From assembly GCF_022346995.1 (NCBI RefSeq), contig NZ_JAKRNM010000006.1, positions 181,113-245,112 of the forward strand: a DNA stretch of 64,000 nt, given 5' to 3'. The stretch is from Paenibacillus sp. ACRRY. Its GTDB lineage: Bacteria; Bacillota; Bacilli; Paenibacillales; Paenibacillaceae. Shown piece by piece: positions 16,760 to 25,193 of this stretch. The notes below the pieces were generated by a model. The model saw only the letters and a program-made list of their open reading frames with translations. It was not told where the DNA came from and did no database searches. Each line of letters opens with the position of its first letter. Position 1 is the first letter of the stretch. Position numbers and translations under genes: made by a program.

Positions 16760-16842
16760 GCGGTCGTGGTGGAATGGCAGACACGCTATCTTGAGGGGGT
16801 AGTGGGTGTATACCCGTGGAGGTTCGAGTCCTCTCGACCGCA
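16760..16842 (+). tRNA. tRNA-Leu (anticodon GAG), copy 1
   Basis: Acceptor GCGGTCG pairs with CGACCGC; long variable arm with stem GGGT/ACCC; loop TTGAGGG gives anticodon GAG. CCA is not encoded. A second copy lies at 30067. Confidence 0.94.
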
Positions 16843-16863
16843 TTACATGTAACGTTAGGGAAA

Positions 16864-16903
16864 TAGACTCTCATGGATCTCCATGAGAGTCTATTTTTAT
16901 TTT
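16864..16903 (+). terminator. Terminator of Glu-Lys-Leu tRNA transcript
   Basis: Perfect AGACTCTCATGGA/TCCATGAGAGTCT hairpin followed by ATTTTTATTTT. Confidence 0.85.
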
Positions 16904-17049
16904 CTTCTTAGATCTGTGTGAAAAGTACCATGGATGAAGAAGGGCTGAGGATTGATAACGGTTGTGGTATAATTATCTATATCGTGTTGTCCGAGAATGA
17001 AGATATGTGCATGATGATTTTAGATATTACGGTTGGAAGGCGGTCCTGT

Positions 17050-17466
17050 ATGCAGTCGATATATGAGCGAATTGAACACCTGATTGCCGAAAAAGGAATG
17101 ACCAAAAAAGCGTTCTGTCAACAACTGAAGATCAGCACCGGGAATCTGGGTGACTGGAAACGTGGCAAGTCTATTCCAAGCACGAATAAACTGATTGAGA
17201 TCGCTGCGTTTTTTGATGTGAGTCTGGACTGGCTCATGATTGGACGTCCATCCAAGGAAGCGATGGTGCGAGAAAAACGCGAGGATTATTTTTTTGGCGT
17301 ATTGCGGCAATTGGATTGCCAGGAGAGTGAATTATCGACCGAAGAGCAGTCTTTTATCAGCGAATATATTGAATTTACCCGCTATCGCAAGTCCAAGGAA
17401 AGTAAAAATGCTGCTGACTTTCGATATAAGGAAGATGATAAACCCGAAACGGATGAATCGATCTAA
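17050..17466 (+). CDS. XRE-family helix-turn-helix regulator
   Basis: A 138-residue protein. Residues 1-62 are a Cro/CI-type HTH (MTKKAFCQQLKISTGNLGDW, SIPSTNKLIEIAAFFDVSLDWLMIG). The tail is acidic and Lys-rich without a known domain. The ATG at 17050 has GGAAGG 9 bases upstream; the earlier in-frame opening at 16918 would place the coding region over the likely promoter (TATAAT at 16968-16973). Monocistronic. Its target is unknown. Confidence 0.85.
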   Translation: MQSIYERIEHLIAEKGMTKKAFCQQLKISTGNLGDWKRGKSIPSTNKLIEIAAFFDVSLDWLMIGRPSKEAMVREKREDYFFGVLRQLDCQESELSTEEQSFISEYIEFTRYRKSKESKNAADFRYKEDDKPETDESI

Positions 17467-17469
17467 TGC

Positions 17470-17522
17470 AAAACCTCTGAACCAACCCGGATGGTATCCG
17501 GAAAGGTTCAGAGGTTTTTTTG
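17470..17522. terminator. Terminator after XRE gene
   Basis: AACCTCTGAACC and GGTTCAGAGGTT arms with an inner CCGG/CCGG helix, then TTTTTTT. It also faces the end of ureD. Confidence 0.85.
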
Positions 17523-17583
17523 TGTTCATGTGAGATGACTATAGTCGTCTTCATCTTTGGCTCATGAAATCATGATATATGGT

Positions 17584-18489
17584 TCATTTGCGGAAAGTAA
17601 GATTCTCGTTGCCTAACAGCTGTGGTCGAATGGTGTTCCAAATGTGCAGGCATTGTTCCTGAAGTTCCCAGGCAGCCATGCCGAGCAAACGGACGCCGAT
17701 TCCTCCGCTTGCGAGCAGGCTTGCACCAGCGATCATTCGACCATCCGGAGGCAGTGCAGACCTGATTGATTCCAGTTCCGCTGTCCCCAGCCCAGGAGCG
17801 ATCATCCACAGGGCAGCAGTGTGGGTGAAATTCATCAATGCAGCTGATTTTTGGGGATCATCGCGTCCGGGTTCCATTCCGAATCGGTCCCACACAGCAA
17901 GCTGGTCCCCTTGCCATATTTCGGTTGAATTTCGATATTTGCTGAACTCAAAAGCCTCACCCCGGTGAATTCGTCCGGCTGACCAGACATCTGCATAAGC
18001 GAGAATGGCCTGTTCCTCCAGATGGAAGGTGGCGGTAAGCGAAGAAGAACTACCTTTGAATGGGATTACACATTCCGGGAAGTATTCAAGCACAGCGCCT
18101 TTCCTGATCTGGAAGTGATGGTTGACCGACGAGGGAAGTGAAGGCGTAGGGTGAAGGCGTGTCGCTGATGTGCTGCTCAGCATCACATGGGTGCCTTCGC
18201 CCAAATGCCACTCGGAATGATAATGATCCCCGTTAAGAACACCGGGAGAGACGTCTGATGTGTAGAGGCATAACCCATTGCTGTTCCCCGGTGGGCGAAA
18301 GGAACGACTGAACCGGAGAGGTGCGCTGTAATAACGATCTGTCATGATCGTACGTCCCTCTTGAAGGGCAAATGTGGCTTGAAGCTCGCTGCGTCTTATC
18401 ACCGCTCCTTCAGCACGAATGCCCAACTTCGTTTTGGCTCCTTCCGATACGGGAGATGAATTAATGGCTGTGGGCTGAACCGTGGTCAT
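17584..18489 (-). CDS. ureD: Urease accessory protein UreD
   Basis: A 301-residue protein that docks apo-urease and recruits UreF and UreG for nickel insertion. Typical UreD segments are YYSAPLRFSR near residue 55 and HLGEGTHVMLSSTSATRLHP. The ATG at 18489 lies 29 bases inside the end of ureG, so translation is probably coupled; no good ribosome site is visible. Last gene of the ureF-ureG-ureD part of the cluster. Confidence 0.9.
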   Translation of the reverse strand: MTTVQPTAINSSPVSEGAKTKLGIRAEGAVIRRSELQATFALQEGRTIMTDRYYSAPLRFSRSFRPPGNSNGLCLYTSDVSPGVLNGDHYHSEWHLGEGTHVMLSSTSATRLHPTPSLPSSVNHHFQIRKGAVLEYFPECVIPFKGSSSSLTATFHLEEQAILAYADVWSAGRIHRGEAFEFSKYRNSTEIWQGDQLAVWDRFGMEPGRDDPQKSAALMNFTHTAALWMIAPGLGTAELESIRSALPPDGRMIAGASLLASGGIGVRLLGMAAWELQEQCLHIWNTIRPQLLGNENLTFRK

Positions 18490-19183
18490 GGCTGTGTGGA
18501 TGCAGATGCGCAGCGGCAGCATCATCATCCATGTATTGGTGCTCAAGCCAATGAACGATCTCGGATACACCTTCACCGCTCATGAGATTCGACATCACGT
18601 ATGGACGACCATCGCGTACCCGCTCGGTATCATTCTTCATCACCTGCAAACTTGCGCCAACATAGGGTGCGAGGTCTGTTTTGTTGATCAGCAGCAAGTC
18701 TGAGCGGGTGATGCCTGGGCCGCCTTTGCGAGGCAGTTTTTCCCCTTGGGCGACGTCAATGATATAGATAAACACATCTGCAAGTTCCGGACTGAATGCA
18801 GCAGAGAGGTTATCGCCGCCGCTCTCAATGAAGATTAATTGCAGATCAGGAAAACGCTCGATCAATTCGTCTACGGCTTCGAAGTTCATGGAGGCATCTT
18901 CACGAATGGCTGTGTGCGGGCAGCCGCCTGTTTCCACGCCAATAATGCGTTCAGGTGCAAGGGCGTTCTGGCGCAGCAGGATTTCAGCATCTTCCTTGGT
19001 GTAAATATCGTTCGTGATGACTGCCAGGCTATAGCGGGTACGCAGCGCCTTCGACAGCTTCTCCACAAGGGCAGTTTTGCCAGAGCCTACCGGGCCTCCA
19101 ATACCAATTCGCATTGGTCTGCTGCGATCAAATGCCTTGCGTTCCCACTCCGGATGATGCGTATGATTAGCTCCTCCACACAT
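18461..19183 (-). CDS. ureG: Urease accessory GTPase UreG, with His-rich ends
   Basis: A 240-residue SIMIBI GTPase that drives nickel delivery to urease. It has P-loop GGPVGSGKT, the metal motif ETGGCPH (Cys-Pro-His), ESGGDNL and NKTDL. It starts ATG after CCAAGGAGGAATTTGTT. Both ends are unusual: a Cys and HTHH cluster within residues 2-10, and a C-terminal tail with six His (HPHSHDHGSAHSH). No ureE is present in the window, so these His clusters may serve as the nickel store UreE usually provides. That is inference. Confidence 0.94.
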   Translation of the reverse strand: MCGGANHTHHPEWERKAFDRSRPMRIGIGGPVGSGKTALVEKLSKALRTRYSLAVITNDIYTKEDAEILLRQNALAPERIIGVETGGCPHTAIREDASMNFEAVDELIERFPDLQLIFIESGGDNLSAAFSPELADVFIYIIDVAQGEKLPRKGGPGITRSDLLLINKTDLAPYVGASLQVMKNDTERVRDGRPYVMSNLMSGEGVSEIVHWLEHQYMDDDAAAAHLHPHSHDHGSAHSH

Positions 19184-19247
19184 AACAAATTCCTCCTTGG
19201 ATTATCTGCTTATTTTAAAAGAAAGTTGTAGCTTATAAATATGGGTA

Positions 19248-19943
19248 TCAGGACATAAACAGGCGTGCAGGTAAGCTTTCGTGCCGCATGGCGTAGATTT
19301 CCTGGGCAATACCGAAACTGTGCATATCTTCGGGGTCGTCATCCCGAATTCGAATCCATTCGGAGTCGATATCATCGAGCAGTTTCTGAATGAGCATCTG
19401 TGCCTCGGTTTGCCCGATCGGCAGGAGGCGCAGTGCGCTGTTTACATAAGCGTTCACTGAGGTATACAAATGACCGGTAACCGCTTCGTCCAGCCCGATC
19501 TGCAACTGATAAAGGATATAACCGTGAATGGTAGTGATCCCGCAATAGGCACCATGCTCCTGCACAGCTTCATCAATAAGCGAGAAGTCCATCCAAGGAT
19601 AGAGAGAGCGGGCGAGTTTCAGCAGTCGCTTTCCCATCTTATGTCCGCTTTCCCTGATCTCCCGAGGTGTTCGCTGGGCGTGTACCCGTTTATCATAGAG
19701 AGCGAGCAGGGCGGAGTCTTGTTTCTCCATTGCTTGGTAGACACCTTTGATAGCAAGTCCATCGACTCTCACCAGGCTGGAGTGAAGCTGGCTGCGAATG
19801 AATTGTTCGAGCTCGGCGGTTGTTTGAATGGTTCCATCATAAGTGTATGCTTCCAGTCCGAAAGAGTGGGAGAACCCGCCGATAGGCAGGGCCGAGTCGA
19901 GCAGTTGAACATATTGAAGCAGCTTCGTACCACTTTGCATCAT
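19248..19943 (-). CDS. ureF: Urease accessory protein UreF
   Basis: A 231-residue all-helical protein that binds UreD and gates UreG GTPase action on urease. The family start LLDSALPIGGFSHSFGLEAY is clear (split here: LLDSALPIGG, FSHSFGLE), and a YCGITTIHGYI-type segment follows. AAAGGA lies before the ATG. It is read together with ureG and ureD but is separated from ureC by 243 bases. A paralogue lies at 28937-29638. Confidence 0.93.
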   Translation of the reverse strand: MMQSGTKLLQYVQLLDSALPIGGFSHSFGLEAYTYDGTIQTTAELEQFIRSQLHSSLVRVDGLAIKGVYQAMEKQDSALLALYDKRVHAQRTPREIRESGHKMGKRLLKLARSLYPWMDFSLIDEAVQEHGAYCGITTIHGYILYQLQIGLDEAVTGHLYTSVNAYVNSALRLLPIGQTEAQMLIQKLLDDIDSEWIRIRDDDPEDMHSFGIAQEIYAMRHESLPARLFMS

Positions 19944-20186
19944 GCCAAGAGTCCTTTCTTTACGAATATAAAAATAATTTAAGAATATCGGTTGGACATT
20001 TTTTACACGATAATGATGAGGGTAGTACGAACCTGAAGAAGTGAAGCACTCGCCTTTATTACAAGATTCCTACTTATAAAAAAGGGATAAAAGAAATCTG
20101 GAAATAACAGCGATCGGAAGGTTATTCTGCCAGCGTAGTGGCAAGTGTAACAGTCAATGTATATTCTTGTTTTTTTATATTAGATG
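19944..20186. other. Gap between ureC and ureF
   Basis: AT-rich, no coding frame. It holds a short hairpin TGCCA-GCGTAG-TGGCA at 20131-20146 just after the ureC stop, which lacks a T run. ureFGD may have its own promoter here, but I see no clear -35/-10. Confidence 0.4.
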
Positions 20187-21905
20187 TCAAAACATGAAGT
20201 AGCGCTGCGCCATCGGCAGCTCATCCGCGGGTTCACAGGTAAGCAGTACCCCATCGGCTCGAACCTCGTACGTCTCAGGGTCCACTTCGATGTGAGGTGT
20301 CACATCGTTATGAATCATATCCTTTTTGCTCACTGAGCGGCAGCCTTTGACGGCTTCCACACGCTTGTGTAATCCAAGCGTCTCCTTGATGCCTGCATCA
20401 GCGGCAGCCTGGGATACGAAAGTAATGGACCCTTTGGCGATAGCTCCGCCGTATGACCCGAACATCAGTCTGCCGAACACGGGCTGAGGTGTCGGGATGG
20501 AGGCGTTTGGATCACCCATCTGAGCGAAAGTGATCATACCGCCTTTGATCACCATCTCGGGTTTGACCCCAAAATAGGCAGGATTCCAGATAATCAGATC
20601 GGCTAGCTTGCCCACTTCAACAGAACCGACGATATGGCTGATGCCATGAGCGATGGCAGGGTTGATTGTATATTTGGCGACATATCTTTTGATACGGTCG
20701 TTGTCGGAAGGGGAATCAGATGTCAATTCCAGCTTGCCGCGCTGTTTTTTCATTTTGTCTGCGGTCTGCCAGGTACGGATAATAACCTCGCCTACCCGGC
20801 CCATGGCCTGGGAGTCAGAGCTGATAATGCTGAACACACCGAGATCATGCAAAATATCTTCTGCTGCAATGGTCTCTGGGCGAATCCGGGAATCGGCAAA
20901 AGCAACATCCTCTGGAATGGCCGGATCCAAATGGTGGCACACCATCAACATATCGAGATGTTCTTCAACTGTATTCCGCGTATAAGGACGCGTGGGGTTG
21001 GTTGAAGAAGGAATCACGTACGATTCACCGGCAGCACGGATAATGTCTGGTGCGTGTCCTCCGCCTGCGCCTTCCGTATGATACGTGTGAATCGTGCGCC
21101 CGTTAATGGCAGCAAGGGTATTCTCCAGAAATCCAGTCTCATTCAGGGTGTCGGTATGGATGGCCACCTGGATATCATGCTCTCCGGCGGCAGTGAGGCA
21201 GGCGTCGATGGCGCTTGGAGTCGTTCCCCAATCCTCATGCAATTTCAAGCCGATGACACCAGCTTCGATCTGTTCAATAAGTGGAGCGTTGGTAGAACTA
21301 TTGCCTTTGCCAAGATAACCAATATTCATAGGAAAGGCTTCAGCAGACTCCAGCATGCGGTGAATATGCCAGGCTCCTGGTGTGCAGGTGGTTGCTTTTG
21401 TGCCTGTTGCTGGTCCCGTACCTCCGCCGATCATGGTAGTTACTCCGGAAGACAGAGCAGTTTGAATCTGCTGCGGACAAATGAAATGAATGTGGGTATC
21501 GATTCCGCCTGCAGTGACGATCATGCCTTCGCCGGCGATGATCTCGGTTGAAGCGCCAATCACAAGGAGTGGATCGACCCCGTCCATCGTATCCGGATTA
21601 CCGGATTTGCCAATCGCACAGATGATTCCGTCGCGGATGCCAATATCTGCTTTTACAATACCCCAATGATCGATAATGATGGCGTTCGTAATGACAGTAT
21701 CCGGTGTACCATGGCTGCGAAGAGCAGTTGCGGACTGGCCCATGCCGTCCCGGATGACTTTCCCGCCACCGAATTTGCTCTCATCCCCGTATACCGCGTA
21801 ATCATGCTCGATTTCTGCCCAGAGCTCCGTATCTGCCAATCTTACGGCATCCCCAGTTGTTGGACCGAACATGGAAGCATATTGTTCTCGAGACATGCGT
21901 TTCAT
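20187..21905 (-). CDS. ureC: Urease alpha subunit (catalytic)
   Basis: A 572-residue nickel enzyme that hydrolyses urea to ammonia and carbamate. All active-site parts are visible: HIH (first nickel ligands), the carbamylated Lys in GLKLHEDWG, His in VAIHTDT and HTYHTEGAGGGHAPD, the flap CHH in MVCHHLDP, and the Asp ligand in SSDSQAMG. The start overlaps the ureB stop by 4 bases (ATGA). Full length, no defects. Confidence 0.98.
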   Translation of the reverse strand: MKRMSREQYASMFGPTTGDAVRLADTELWAEIEHDYAVYGDESKFGGGKVIRDGMGQSATALRSHGTPDTVITNAIIIDHWGIVKADIGIRDGIICAIGKSGNPDTMDGVDPLLVIGASTEIIAGEGMIVTAGGIDTHIHFICPQQIQTALSSGVTTMIGGGTGPATGTKATTCTPGAWHIHRMLESAEAFPMNIGYLGKGNSSTNAPLIEQIEAGVIGLKLHEDWGTTPSAIDACLTAAGEHDIQVAIHTDTLNETGFLENTLAAINGRTIHTYHTEGAGGGHAPDIIRAAGESYVIPSSTNPTRPYTRNTVEEHLDMLMVCHHLDPAIPEDVAFADSRIRPETIAAEDILHDLGVFSIISSDSQAMGRVGEVIIRTWQTADKMKKQRGKLELTSDSPSDNDRIKRYVAKYTINPAIAHGISHIVGSVEVGKLADLIIWNPAYFGVKPEMVIKGGMITFAQMGDPNASIPTPQPVFGRLMFGSYGGAIAKGSITFVSQAAADAGIKETLGLHKRVEAVKGCRSVSKKDMIHNDVTPHIEVDPETYEVRADGVLLTCEPADELPMAQRYFMF

Positions 21906-22291
21906 ACTGAATCTCCTCCATCCTGTGATGGCGTGGGGGCGAAAGCCTTCAGGAAGGCTTCGAGCTTTTGTGGGTCTGGAGGCTGGTCTGCCGATCCTTC
22001 CGTTAATCCGTTAAATCCGTAAATCTGACGTTTGCCGCCAAAAGTGGTGAGTTCAACCGGCTTCTCTTCCCCAGGTTCGAAACGAACGGCGGTCCCTGCA
22101 GGGATATGCAAACGATGTCCGAACGCTGCGGTGCGGTCGAAGTCCAGAGCGGCATTTACTTCATAGAAGTGAACGTGAGAACCGACCTGTACGGGGCGAT
22201 CGCCGCGGTTCAACACCATTAATCGTATCGTTTGGCGATCGGGATGACAGACGATCTCATCCGGTTTCAATCGATATTCGCCTGGAATCAT
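21902..22291 (-). CDS. ureB: Urease beta subunit
   Basis: A 129-residue structural subunit starting MIPGEYRL, with the family core GDRPVQVGSHVHFYEVN and FDRTAAFGHRLHIPAGTAVRFEPG (in parts). Separate from ureA and ureC, as in most bacteria. The tail from about residue 105 (EGSADQPPDPQ) is a little longer than in short UreB proteins. Coupled to ureC by overlap. Confidence 0.97.
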   Translation of the reverse strand: MIPGEYRLKPDEIVCHPDRQTIRLMVLNRGDRPVQVGSHVHFYEVNAALDFDRTAAFGHRLHIPAGTAVRFEPGEEKPVELTTFGGKRQIYGFNGLTEGSADQPPDPQKLEAFLKAFAPTPSQDGGDSV

Positions 22292-22309
22292 GGCATTCTC
22301 CTGCCTTTC

Positions 22310-22612
22310 TCAGCGTATGGGTTCATGCACGGTAACCAACTTGGTCCCGTCAGGGAACGTAGCTTCCACCTGTACTTCAGGGATCATATCGGGGACTCCC
22401 TCCATACAATCATCCCGTGTAAGGATCGTACCGCCATATCTCATCAAATCCGCTACGCTCATTCCATCCCGCGCTCGTTCCATGAGCTCGGAGGTTAACA
22501 AAGCGATGGCTTCGGGAACATTTAGCTTCAGTCCGCGTCCTCTGCGTTCGCGGGCGAGATTGGCGGCTACGGTAATCAGCAGTTTTTCTTTTTCCTGCTC
22601 CGTCCAGTGCAA
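22310..22612 (-). CDS. ureA: Urease gamma subunit
   Basis: The TTG at 22612 gives a 100-residue protein, the normal UreA length, starting at the usual HWTEQEKEKLLI segment. A longer frame from ATG 22651 would add 13 residues, has no ribosome site and overlaps the likely promoter. Family marks are GLKLNVPEAIALLTS and the late VTVHEPI. First gene of the ureABC unit. Confidence 0.93.
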   Translation of the reverse strand: MHWTEQEKEKLLITVAANLARERRGRGLKLNVPEAIALLTSELMERARDGMSVADLMRYGGTILTRDDCMEGVPDMIPEVQVEATFPDGTKLVTVHEPIR

Positions 22613-22636
22613 GGGCCATCCGACCTTTCCCATAAA

Positions 22637-22681
22637 AGTATATATCTTCATGACTCATGTTATATGTTAAATATACTCACA
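22637..22681 (-). promoter_or_regulatory. ureA promoter region with GlnR/TnrA-type box
   Basis: TGTTAAATATACTCACA (22665-22681) fits the core TGTNA-N7-TNACA and 16 of 17 positions of the TnrA/GlnR consensus. A TATACT (-10) on the minus strand at 22642-22637 would place the box at about -43 of a start near 22630, an activator position. A TTGACA further upstream, with the box over its -10, would instead imply repression. The sequence cannot decide between them. Confidence 0.65.
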
Positions 22682-22757
22682 CAGGGTGGCCCTTTGTCAA
22701 TAAGGTTTGAAACATATTAGCAGCATGCATGAAACAAGTAGGCGTAAAATAAAATTA

Positions 22758-22797
22758 TGTAAGCATTATTGACATGAAGAGTTGAAGCCTCCATAAT
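22758..22797 (+). promoter_or_regulatory. urtA promoter with overlapping GlnR/TnrA-type box
   Basis: Sigma-A promoter TTGACA (22769-22774), 17 bases, CATAAT (22792-22797). The box TGTAAGCATTATTGACA (22758-22774) has the full TGTNA-N7-TNACA core and contains the -35, a position typical of repression by GlnR when nitrogen is plentiful. Confidence 0.7.
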
Positions 22798-22871
22798 TTG
22801 GATCAACGAACATTTCGGAGTTAAATGACCTTAATGTTCGTCAATAGACTAAAAAAAGGGAGTGTAGGCTA

Positions 22872-24122
22872 TTGAAGAAGAGGTCGGTCAGATTATGGGG
22901 AATTTTGCTGGGGGCGGTCATTGCTTTAACGGGATGTGTGGAAGGTGGAACGCCGCCTGAAGCTTCGAATTCCGGTGGAACAGGGGAAGTCGCTGCGTCC
23001 GATGAGACGATCAAGGTAGGCATTCTTCATTCCTTGAGTGGAACGATGGCAATAAGCGAGGTGTCTGTCAAGGACGCCGAGATGCTTGCGATTGAAGAGA
23101 TCAATGCAGCTGGTGGTGTCCTTGGCAAACAGATTGAGCCTGTCGTTGAAGATGGGGCCTCGGATTGGCCGACTTTTGCGGAAAAGGCCGGAAAGCTGCT
23201 TCAGCAGGATAAGGTGGCCGCTGTTTTTGGTGGATGGACCTCGGCGAGTCGGAAGGCAATGCTCCCGGTGTTCGAGCAGAATAAAGGGCTTTTGTTTTAT
23301 CCGGTGCAGTATGAAGGGCTGGAGTCATCTCCCAATATTTTTTATACAGGTGCAACAACAAATCAACAAATTGTTCCTTCCGTAACCTGGTTGCTCGAGA
23401 ATAGGGGCAAAACATTTTATCTCCTTGGTTCGGACTATGTTTTCCCGAAAACGGCTAATCAGGTGATCAAGGCTCAATTGGCAGCTGAAGGCGGAGAAGT
23501 GGTTGGCGAGGAATACACACCGCTGGGCCATACCGATTACAGTACCATCATAAGCAAAATCAAAGCTGCGAAGCCGGATGTCGTGTATAACACGCTCAAC
23601 GGGGACAGTAATGTAGCCTTTTTCAAGCAGCTGAAGGATGCTGGCATCACCTCGGAACAGATGACGACGCTGTCGGTCAGTGTGGCGGAAGAAGAAATTC
23701 GGGGCATTGGTGCAGATGTGCTGAAGGGGCATCTGGCTTCATGGAATTATTATCAGACAACCGATACTCCAGAGAACAAGACATTTGTTGAGAAATATAA
23801 AGAAAAATATGGTGCTGACCGGGTGACGGCTGACCCGATTGAGGCGGGTTACGTAGCGGTTTACCTCTGGAAGGCAGCTGTTGAAAAAGCAGGATCAACC
23901 GATGTAGAGAAGGTCAGAGAAGCGGCGAAAGGATTGGAATTCGATGCTCCCGAAGGAAAAGTAACCGTGGACGGAGAGAATCAGCATATTTACAAAACGG
24001 TCCGGATCGGAGAAGTGCAGGAAGATGGTCAATTCAAGGAATTGTGGAACTCCGGTTCTCCTGTCAAGCCTGATCCTTATTTGAAAACCTACGAATGGGG
24101 AGCTTCTCTAAGCAATCAATAA
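22872..24122 (+). CDS. urtA: Urea ABC transporter, substrate-binding lipoprotein
   Basis: A 416-residue type I periplasmic-type binding protein anchored as a lipoprotein (lipobox LTGC, Cys22). It shows the urea-specific pattern KVGILHSLSGTMAISE (in parts), YPVQYEG, DYVFPKTAN and YNTLNGDSNVAFF, which sets UrtA apart from branched-chain amino acid binding proteins. The start is TTG after AAGGGAGTG. It leads urtABCDE, divergent from ureABC. Confidence 0.96.
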   Translation: MKKRSVRLWGILLGAVIALTGCVEGGTPPEASNSGGTGEVAASDETIKVGILHSLSGTMAISEVSVKDAEMLAIEEINAAGGVLGKQIEPVVEDGASDWPTFAEKAGKLLQQDKVAAVFGGWTSASRKAMLPVFEQNKGLLFYPVQYEGLESSPNIFYTGATTNQQIVPSVTWLLENRGKTFYLLGSDYVFPKTANQVIKAQLAAEGGEVVGEEYTPLGHTDYSTIISKIKAAKPDVVYNTLNGDSNVAFFKQLKDAGITSEQMTTLSVSVAEEEIRGIGADVLKGHLASWNYYQTTDTPENKTFVEKYKEKYGADRVTADPIEAGYVAVYLWKAAVEKAGSTDVEKVREAAKGLEFDAPEGKVTVDGENQHIYKTVRIGEVQEDGQFKELWNSGSPVKPDPYLKTYEWGASLSNQ

Positions 24123-24159
24123 GTAATTCTTCATGTCCAAACTTCTGAGATCACGGATG

Positions 24160-24181
24160 AGGGTGGGACAGCGCACCCTCG
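24160..24181 (+). other. Intercistronic hairpin between urtA and urtB
   Basis: GAGGGTG/CACCCTC perfect 7-bp stem, no T run. Such hairpins after binding-protein genes often stabilise the upstream mRNA and raise binding protein over permease. Confidence 0.55.
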
Positions 24182-24269
24182 TACAATATTGCAATAAAGC
24201 GTTGACGCGAAGTCTCAATGATGTATTTGAACCAGGAAGAGGCTTTTAGCATGTGAAAGGGTGATCGGG

Positions 24270-25175
24270 ATGGATATGTTTGTTCTGCAAATGTTCAATG
24301 GCTTTAGCATCAGCTCGATCCTGTTATTGATTGCGCTGGGGCTCGCAGTAACATTTGGGCTCATGAATGTCATCAACATGGCTCACGGTGAGCTAATTAT
24401 GATTGGTGCATATGCAACGTATGTGACTCAAAATCTATTCATATCATATGCTCCGGCAGCCTGGTTCGAAGTTTACTTTATCGTGGCCCTGCCGATCGCG
24501 TTTGGTGTGGCTGCACTTATCGGCTGGCTGCTTGAAGTGATTTTGATCCGGCACTTATACGGTAGACCCCTTGACAGTTTGCTGGCTACATGGGGAGTTG
24601 GAATGATGCTGCAACAGCTCGCGCGTACCATTTTCGGGGCGCCGAATGTAGGGGTATCCAGCCCGTCTTGGCTTAACGGCGGTCTTGCGATCTCTGACGG
24701 TATCGTATTTCCGTATAAACGGATTTTTATCATCGCACTTGTCGCGGTTGTCCTGCTGTGTATGTATCTGTACATATACCGCACTTCTTCCGGACGACGG
24801 ATGCGGGCTGTTATGCAGAATCGGAGCATGGCAGGCTGTCTCGGGATCTCGACCAGACGGGTAGATGGCATGACCTTTGCCATTGGTTCAGGAATCGCAG
24901 GTATCGCAGGTTGTGCTCTGACGCTCATTGGTCCGATTGGTCCGTCGCTCGGAACCTATTATATTGTAGACGCATTTATGGTCGTTGTTCTTGGCGGGGT
25001 TGGCAAACTGGTAGGTACGGTATGCGGCGCGCTCGGGATTGGCATGTTCAATACCTTGTTTGAAACCTACACATCTGCCTCCATCGGCAAAGTGCTGGTG
25101 TTCGTATGTATCGTTGCTTTTCTGCAGTGGAAGCCGCGGGGGTTGGTTGCCATGCGGACTCGCAGTCTCGACTAA
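24270..25175 (+). CDS. urtB: Urea ABC transporter permease UrtB
   Basis: A 301-residue LivH-type permease with about eight membrane helices and the family segment NVINMAHGELIMIGAY. The end has DAFMVVVLGGVGKLVGT. The ATG at 24270 follows AAAGGGTGATC; an upstream GTG (24261) lies in the ribosome site. It pairs with UrtC to form the channel. Confidence 0.95.
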   Translation: MDMFVLQMFNGFSISSILLLIALGLAVTFGLMNVINMAHGELIMIGAYATYVTQNLFISYAPAAWFEVYFIVALPIAFGVAALIGWLLEVILIRHLYGRPLDSLLATWGVGMMLQQLARTIFGAPNVGVSSPSWLNGGLAISDGIVFPYKRIFIIALVAVVLLCMYLYIYRTSSGRRMRAVMQNRSMAGCLGISTRRVDGMTFAIGSGIAGIAGCALTLIGPIGPSLGTYYIVDAFMVVVLGGVGKLVGTVCGALGIGMFNTLFETYTSASIGKVLVFVCIVAFLQWKPRGLVAMRTRSLD

Positions 25176-25193
25176 CACGAAGAAGGGGGTTAT

